Source: Anaerolineae bacterium
GTDB lineage: Bacteria > Chloroflexota > Anaerolineae > Aggregatilineales > J027
Direction: 5' to 3'
Length of the DNA: 64,000 nucleotides
NCBI GenBank assembly: GCA_019913005.1
Contig: JAIOHL010000345.1
Location: 1-64,000 of the forward strand
The notes under the pieces are model-generated. The model was not told where the DNA came from. It made no database searches and worked only from the letters and a program-made list of their open reading frames with translations. Positions 58,817-64,000 of this stretch are shown here, piece by piece. Numbering within the stretch: position 1 is the first letter of the stretch; each line of letters opens with the position of its first letter. The position numbers were made by a program, and so were the translations under genes.

Positions 58817-60349
58817 ATGTCAGCCCTTGATGGCCGAGTAGACGCGATAGGCCCGACTTTTAAATTCAAGCCCTCGCCGGTGGTTTGGCGGCGGGAAGCC
58901 ACTTATATTCTCATGGGTCTATCGCACGTCATGTGGATTTCAGTTGTTTTAATGTGGATTCACGACTTTTTTAAGAAACAGTTTGGATCAGTCCTGCCAA
59001 CTCAGATGGGGTATACACTGATTTTTGTCGGCATCAATTTTATGCCTTCGCTGCTGATGCGCCGCTACATGATGCGGATGCGAAAACCGGCCTATGCCCA
59101 ATTTCGTATGCTGCTGCTGGGCACATTCATTGGTTTGTTAATCACTGTGTCCCTTATGCCCATTCTCCGTGAAACAGGCAATAGCATAGACTTAAATTTT
59201 GTCAAAGCGTTTAGTTTTTTTGGATCACAGATTCCCATCACCTTTTTTATTGCACCATTAGTCCTGTTGTTTTGGCAGCGGGCTTTTTCACTCGGACGTC
59301 TCTATATCAACATGACCGCCGTCAGTACCCAGATGCGGATTGGGATTTTGGCCTTTTTTGTTTTCGGCGCACTGAGTTCCCGCACGGTCAGTGATCAATT
59401 TGTCGTGGTGCTGCCTTTGTTTTTTACCACCTCACTGCTCTCCACTGCCTTGTCCCGTTCGGTGAATCTCAAGGTCGAGGATGATACGCAACGTGCCCGA
59501 TTTGGCCTGACTTGGTTTGGCTTTCTCACATTGGTGGTGGTAGTGATCGTCACCATCGGATTTTTGTTTGCCATGCTGTTATCAGGTGTGGATCGAGAAA
59601 AGGCATCGTGGGTGATTACCGGGCTTTTGACGCTGATGCTGGTTATGGCGATGGTCCGTGTCGTCATCAATATGTCTATGTTTGTAGGTTGTGTGGCGTT
59701 GGCACTGGCCTTGACTATCCCCTTTGCCTATCTTGCCTCCCAAATCCTAATATCAGAGTCGGAGCAAGATAATATCGGCTCGATTGAAGGCGGCCCCATC
59801 GTAGATGAACCCGCGCAGGGCACGGGTGAAAATATTGTGGCTGACGTTTTTGATTTTGTTGGGACGGGTATCGGAATCGGCTTTGTATTATTGTGTGTCG
59901 TGCTTCCTCTATTTTTCTGGTTGATGATGTTTTTCCTGCGCGACGCTGAATTATTCTCCGACGAGGACAGCGAACTCTTAGATCGGCGCGAGATTATGGC
60001 CGATATTCGCAAAGGGCTAGGCAACCGACTGCGGCGCATCGGGGAGGCTCTAAACCTCATGCGTCAATTTGGGGGAGGGCGTGATTTATTGGCAGCTCTT
60101 TCGGTACGTTGGACATATTCTCGTATGGCAAGCCTTGCCGAAAAACGGGGTTTTCCCCGCCGCAAAGCCGAAACGCCGAATGAATACCGCCGTTCATTAG
60201 GTCGTGCGTTCCCCGGCGGTGAGACTGAAATCCGCTTGATCACCGATGCCTACGTTGCGGTACGCTATGGTGAATTGCCAGAAAGCAGTGAACAACTTAA
60301 CGCCATCCGCGATGCTTTTGAACGTCTGAAAGCGATTGAGATTCCCTAA
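58817..60349 (+). CDS. DUF4129-domain membrane protein, 510 aa
   Basis: Around nine membrane helices fill residues about 20-395, in pairs with short loops. The C-terminal soluble part, about 420-510, is DUF4129: LSVRWTYSRMASLAEKRGFP, RRKAETPNEYRRSLGRAFPG and AYVAVRYGELPESSEQL. In relatives a transglutaminase-like domain stands before DUF4129; it is not present here. Start at 58817, two bases after the DUF58 stop, is chosen since the longer frame to 58736 overlaps DUF58. Role in the MoxR system is unknown. Confidence 0.88.
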   Translation: MSALDGRVDAIGPTFKFKPSPVVWRREATYILMGLSHVMWISVVLMWIHDFFKKQFGSVLPTQMGYTLIFVGINFMPSLLMRRYMMRMRKPAYAQFRMLLLGTFIGLLITVSLMPILRETGNSIDLNFVKAFSFFGSQIPITFFIAPLVLLFWQRAFSLGRLYINMTAVSTQMRIGILAFFVFGALSSRTVSDQFVVVLPLFFTTSLLSTALSRSVNLKVEDDTQRARFGLTWFGFLTLVVVVIVTIGFLFAMLLSGVDREKASWVITGLLTLMLVMAMVRVVINMSMFVGCVALALALTIPFAYLASQILISESEQDNIGSIEGGPIVDEPAQGTGENIVADVFDFVGTGIGIGFVLLCVVLPLFFWLMMFFLRDAELFSDEDSELLDRREIMADIRKGLGNRLRRIGEALNLMRQFGGGRDLLAALSVRWTYSRMASLAEKRGFPRRKAETPNEYRRSLGRAFPGGETEIRLITDAYVAVRYGELPESSEQLNAIRDAFERLKAIEIP

Positions 60350-60498
60350 TAATTCATTTGCCCCCCATCTTTCAGGGCTTTCTTAGATAGAATATATGTG
60401 CTGGTGTCCAATTCGTGATATTATTGGAATTGTGGTAGAGTCATGTTTTGGTGCTGTTAGTTTTGCCCCAGATAGTCAACAAGTGAGGCGATAACGTT

Positions 60499-63400
60499 AT
60501 GCCCTTTATTGAAGCCCCTACAACGTTTTACATGGGTCGTCAATATGACCCTAATGCTGGTCGCTTATCAGACGATGTGGTCTATTATGATTCGCGTGAT
60601 CTCACTACCCACGCTGTCGTAGTGGGGATGACGGGCAGTGGCAAAACCGGCCTGTGCATTACCCTTTTGGAAGAAGCCGCCCTAGATGGCCTCCCGGCGA
60701 TTATCATTGATCCCAAAGGGGACATCACCAATTTGCTGCTGACCTTTCCCGAACTGCGTCCCGAAGATTTTGGCCCTTGGGTCAACGTAGATGATGCACG
60801 GCGGGCAGGGCTGGAACTCAGTGAATATTCCCGTGATATTTCGCAGCGCTGGCGTGAAGGGTTAAGCAGTTGGGGTATTGGCCCACAGCGGATTGCAGCG
60901 CTCAAGAATGCCGCTGAATTTAGCATCTACACCCCCGGTTCGGATGCAGGTTTGCCTGTCAGTATTTTGGATGCCATGCACGCCCCGCGTGAAGGTTGGG
61001 ACAGCAACGAAGAATATCACCGCGAACGCATTCGTGGAATCACCACCGCATTGTTGGCCCTTACCGGGATGAAAACGCCCAATGCTGTCAACAGCCGCGA
61101 GCACGTCCTGATTTCCAACTTATTTGAATACGCATGGCGCGGGGGCATTGACCTGAATCTGCAAGACATCATCGTGCAGGTGCAGCAGCCACCCTTTAAC
61201 AAACTCGGTGTACTGGATATTGACAGTTTCTTCCCCGAAAAAGACCGCTTCAAGCTGGCGATGGAACTAAACAACATCATTGCCTCGCCCAGTTTCCAAA
61301 GCTGGCTGCGGGGTGAACCGCTTGACCTGCAATATTTGATGTATACTCCACAAGGCAAGCCGCGCATCAATATTTTCTATATCGCCCACCTCAGCGACGC
61401 CGAACGCACGTTTATCATGACGTTGCTGCTGGAAAATATTCTGGCTACCATGCGTTCGATGAGTGGTACGACCAGCTTGCGAGCCATCTTGTACATTGAC
61501 GAGGTTTATGGTCATTTGCCGCCCTATCCCAAGAACCCGCCGACCAAAGAACCCCTGCTGCGCTTGCTAAAACAAGGCCGCGCGTTCGGGATTGGGGTAG
61601 TCTTGGCGACGCAAAACCCCGGCGACTTGGATTATAAAGGTCTCTCCAATGCCGGGACGTGGTTTATTGGTCGTTTGCAGACCGAAAACGACAAGAAAAA
61701 GGTGTTGGATGGTCTGGCGACTGTTTCCAGTGCCGAAAATCAACTCAATCTTGAAACACTAGATAAGCTGATTTCATCGGTTGATCCGCGTGTGTTTGTC
61801 ATGAACAATGTGCATGACCCCAGCGGCCCAATTTTACTGCATACTCGTTGGGCGATGTCCTATCTGCGTGGGCCACTCACCCGTGACCAAATTCGCCGCC
61901 TGATGGATCCCCAGCTACATCAATTGACTAATCAGGCCCAATACAGCCAATCGCCTTTTGCGGCTCAATCTCAATATGGACAGCCACAGTACACTGCGCC
62001 GTATGGGACTCCCGCTTATGGACAGCAACCCCAAGCCGCGCCGCCTGCCTATGGACAGCAACCACCTGCCGTTCCTAATTATGGGCAACAGCCGCCGCAA
62101 CAAGGTTTTCCGCCAGCTTATGGTCAGTCACCATCGGCCACAGGCCCACAACCAACCTTGTCACAGCCGTACACCCCTGCGCCGGGTGCTGCGGGCGGGT
62201 TTACCCCACAGCCGCCCAGCGTGCCGACCTATACGCCCCAGCAGCAATATTCGCCTGCACCTGCTGGCTCAACCCCGCCGCCGCTGTCGCTGCCAGAAGC
62301 GCCAAATACGGGTCGTTTGGGGGTCGTTCCGCCGCCGCCACCCTTGCCCGAAAACACCGGGGTCTATAACCCTGTACAATACCAACCGCCCACTGCGCCC
62401 TTCCAAAACAACACGGCTGGTATGGCCCCGACAGGTTTCATCCCGCCGCCTGCACCCTACCAAACCGGGGCATCGCCCTATGCGGGGCAGTCCTATAATC
62501 CACCTACTGCACCCTATCAGGAACCCGTCAATCCCTTTGCCCCGCCGACTGCGCCCTATCAAGGGGGTGGAGCACCTGTCGCGCCACAATCCTATACACC
62601 ACCCACCGCGCCATTTACTGGGCAAGACGCCGATTTTAATACCGGGGTGGCTGTGCCATCGTCCAGTCGGGGCAAATCTGGCAAGGCTGCTGCCAGCAAA
62701 TCCGCTGCCAGTGGCAATACTATGTCGGTGACAGGTTTTGAGCGTGATGCTGATTTGCCACCGGGTTACAGTTTTACGCCACCCGTGATTTCGTCCACCA
62801 TCAATCAGTATTATTTACCCTCGATTGTCACCTTGCAGCAGGCTATTGCGCGTTGGGAACGGCAAATGGGTCAGCGTGCCTCGCAATTTGGTGGCAATCA
62901 GGTCGTCTATACGCCCTTCTTGCTGGCACAGGTACAGGTGCGCTATCTGGATCGCCGCTCAGGGGTCAATATGGTCGAAAACTATGCCTACTATATCCCC
63001 AATTTGGATCGTGCTGGCCTGATTCAATGGGATCAATATCGTGATCGTCCGGTGATGGCGTCGCAGCTATCCGCTGCACCCTTCCAACAAGCGGCCTATG
63101 GCGAATTATCGCCCGGTATGACAGATCGGGCACGCCTGACCGCCTTAAAAAATGAAGTCGTGGATTATTTGACCCGTACTGCTGGGATGACGCTGCCCTA
63201 CAATTCCACGCTGGATATTTATGGCACACCCGGCACGGGTTTCCAAGATTTCCAGATGCGGGTGAATGCCGCTGCCCGTGAAGCCCGTGACGCCGAGATT
63301 GACAAGGTGACAGCCAAATATGAGGCCATTTTTGACCGCCTTGAGGAAAAAATCCGGCGCGAGGAACGTGAACTGCGTACTGATAAACAAGCGCTGCAAG

Positions 63401-64000
63401 ACTTGGGTCAGGAAGAATTGTTCACATTGGGCGAGGCCGTCGTCAGCTTGATGCGTGGTCATACGGCTTATACGCTGTCTCGTGTCAGCCGCGCCCGTCG
63501 TTATAAAGGTCAGGCCAAAGGCGATGTGGTGGAAAGCGACGCCGTCATCCGCGAAGTTGAAGCCGAGATGGACGCCGCCCAACAGCGTTTTGAATATGAA
63601 TTGCAGCAAATCAACGCCAAGTGGAAACAAATCGCGGGTACGGTTGAAGAAGTTCGCGTAACGCCCTACAAGAAGGATATTTATCCTGAATTGTTCGGTA
63701 TTTGTTGGATGCCCGAATATCTGTTGGACATCAACGGAATGCAAGCCAAATTGAAGGCATGGGAAAACAGCACCAATCGTAACCGTGCTGTTGATGCGCC
63801 GCAAAATATGGCTTCTAGTGGTGGATATGGACAGCAGGGCTATGGTGGGCCAAATACCCAACAATATTTGACCTCCCCTCAACAAACCTATCCCCAGCAA
63901 ACGTATCCTCAACAGCAGGGTGGCAATTACCCGCAGCAGGGATACGATCAAGGTTATGATCAGGGGTATGGTCAGCAGGGCCAAGACCAATATTACGACG
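60499..64000 (+). CDS. Very large HerA/DUF87-like ATP-binding protein with disordered linker (partial at the right edge)
   Basis: The frame is open from ATG 60499 to the window end (1167 codons, no stop). Residues about 1-470 are a HerA/VirB4-type ATPase: VVGMTGSGKTGLCITLLEE (Walker A, near 43-50), IIIDPKGDITNLLL, SILDAMHAP, Walker B ILYIDEVYGHLPP near 332 and GVVLATQNPGDLDYKGLS (sensor-like) near 372. About 475-740 is a Pro/Tyr/Gln-rich linker with repeats such as YGQQP and PPTAPYQ. About 750-1090 is a folded domain with a coiled coil (EAIFDRLEEKIRREEREL). From about 1105 a second YGQQG/YPQQ-rich tail starts and continues past 64000. Function unknown; ATP-driven DNA or protein translocation is likely from the family. 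Confidence 0.85.
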   Translation, partial: MPFIEAPTTFYMGRQYDPNAGRLSDDVVYYDSRDLTTHAVVVGMTGSGKTGLCITLLEEAALDGLPAIIIDPKGDITNLLLTFPELRPEDFGPWVNVDDARRAGLELSEYSRDISQRWREGLSSWGIGPQRIAALKNAAEFSIYTPGSDAGLPVSILDAMHAPREGWDSNEEYHRERIRGITTALLALTGMKTPNAVNSREHVLISNLFEYAWRGGIDLNLQDIIVQVQQPPFNKLGVLDIDSFFPEKDRFKLAMELNNIIASPSFQSWLRGEPLDLQYLMYTPQGKPRINIFYIAHLSDAERTFIMTLLLENILATMRSMSGTTSLRAILYIDEVYGHLPPYPKNPPTKEPLLRLLKQGRAFGIGVVLATQNPGDLDYKGLSNAGTWFIGRLQTENDKKKVLDGLATVSSAENQLNLETLDKLISSVDPRVFVMNNVHDPSGPILLHTRWAMSYLRGPLTRDQIRRLMDPQLHQLTNQAQYSQSPFAAQSQYGQPQYTAPYGTPAYGQQPQAAPPAYGQQPPAVPNYGQQPPQQGFPPAYGQSPSATGPQPTLSQPYTPAPGAAGGFTPQPPSVPTYTPQQQYSPAPAGSTPPPLSLPEAPNTGRLGVVPPPPPLPENTGVYNPVQYQPPTAPFQNNTAGMAPTGFIPPPAPYQTGASPYAGQSYNPPTAPYQEPVNPFAPPTAPYQGGGAPVAPQSYTPPTAPFTGQDADFNTGVAVPSSSRGKSGKAAASKSAASGNTMSVTGFERDADLPPGYSFTPPVISSTINQYYLPSIVTLQQAIARWERQMGQRASQFGGNQVVYTPFLLAQVQVRYLDRRSGVNMVENYAYYIPNLDRAGLIQWDQYRDRPVMASQLSAAPFQQAAYGELSPGMTDRARLTALKNEVVDYLTRTAGMTLPYNSTLDIYGTPGTGFQDFQMRVNAAAREARDAEIDKVTAKYEAIFDRLEEKIRREERELRTDKQALQDLGQEELFTLGEAVVSLMRGHTAYTLSRVSRARRYKGQAKGDVVESDAVIREVEAEMDAAQQRFEYELQQINAKWKQIAGTVEEVRVTPYKKDIYPELFGICWMPEYLLDINGMQAKLKAWENSTNRNRAVDAPQNMASSGGYGQQGYGGPNTQQYLTSPQQTYPQQTYPQQQGGNYPQQGYDQGYDQGYGQQGQDQYYD

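Noticed and set aside
61960-62620. Repeated units resembling a CRISPR or tandem DNA repeat
   Set aside because: The periodicity is that of imperfect protein repeats within an open frame; no constant-length repeat-spacer pattern exists.
61958-63990. Long open frames on both strands (61958-62731 plus, 62269-62625 and 63145-63990 minus)
   Set aside because: They are shadows of the Pro/Tyr/Gln-rich HerA-like gene, whose biased codons keep other frames open; their translations are Arg/Pro or Ile/Leu-rich nonsense.

Overview
The window looks like chromosomal DNA from a member of the Chloroflexota, probably close to the class Anaerolineae. This is inferred from gene content only: a multi-GAF histidine kinase next to a KaiC-like ATPase, an F420-dependent luciferase-like oxidoreductase, a bactofilin, a DUF3090/SCO1664 cassette shared with Actinobacteria, a MoxR/DUF58/DUF4129 operon, cell-wall hydrolases (amidase_3, M23), and no outer-membrane or lipopolysaccharide genes. 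No rRNA is present, so the placement is not certain. About 65 protein genes and two tRNAs fill the window, and no unexplained gap exceeds 300 bases.

Layout. 1-3,370 is an accessory-looking strip: four small unknown genes coupled by 4-base overlaps or short gaps, a membrane protein cut off from an Excalibur domain by an in-frame TGA, a small XRE regulator, and tRNA-Val(CAC). 3,700-9,850 holds an EamA transporter, a BadF-type sugar kinase, a GT4 glycosyltransferase, an Lrp-type ligand-binding domain, a hydrolase and mutM. 10,066-17,570 holds secA and a signalling cluster (winged-helix protein, KaiC-like ATPase, two small membrane proteins, GAF kinase). 17,578-22,100 runs through adenosine deaminase, an MBL hydrolase, a PIG-L deacetylase, an amidase, a glutaredoxin and tRNA-Leu(CAG). 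22,160-23,637 is an AT-richer tandem pair of DUF4288 genes. 23,641-34,158 is mostly minus strand: nucleoside-type ABC permeases, pncC, an FHA protein, a nitrilase, a shikimate-kinase-like protein, a HAD phosphatase, HU, a response regulator, and a GNAT/arginase/DUF1028 operon; one DnaB-like ATPase is divergent. 34,274-44,518 holds GT2 and GT39, mgtE, an M20 peptidase, the F420 enzyme, a NagD-like phosphatase, bactofilin, and ruvB-DUF2905-queA.

44,522-53,582 mixes housekeeping and accessory genes: a RelBE-type pair whose toxin is frameshifted, a fused formiminotransferase-cyclodeaminase, an M23 peptidase, an AT-rich deoxyribosyltransferase/TIR-like protein, a YtcJ amidohydrolase, an SDR, and a frameshifted BRO/antirepressor-like gene facing a small XRE regulator across a concentric palindrome that overlaps a strong promoter. 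53,689-64,000 holds the three-gene histidine phosphatase/DUF3090/SCO1664 cassette, the MoxR/unknown/DUF58/DUF4129 operon, and a very large HerA-like ATPase with a long Pro/Tyr/Gln-rich linker that runs off the window.

The most informative unusual points are three interrupted genes (in-frame TGA, frameshifted toxin, frameshifted antirepressor), the operator between the antirepressor and XRE genes, the tandem DUF4288 pair beside tRNA-Leu, the KaiC-like cluster, and the HerA-like giant. No CRISPR array or complete mobile element was seen.
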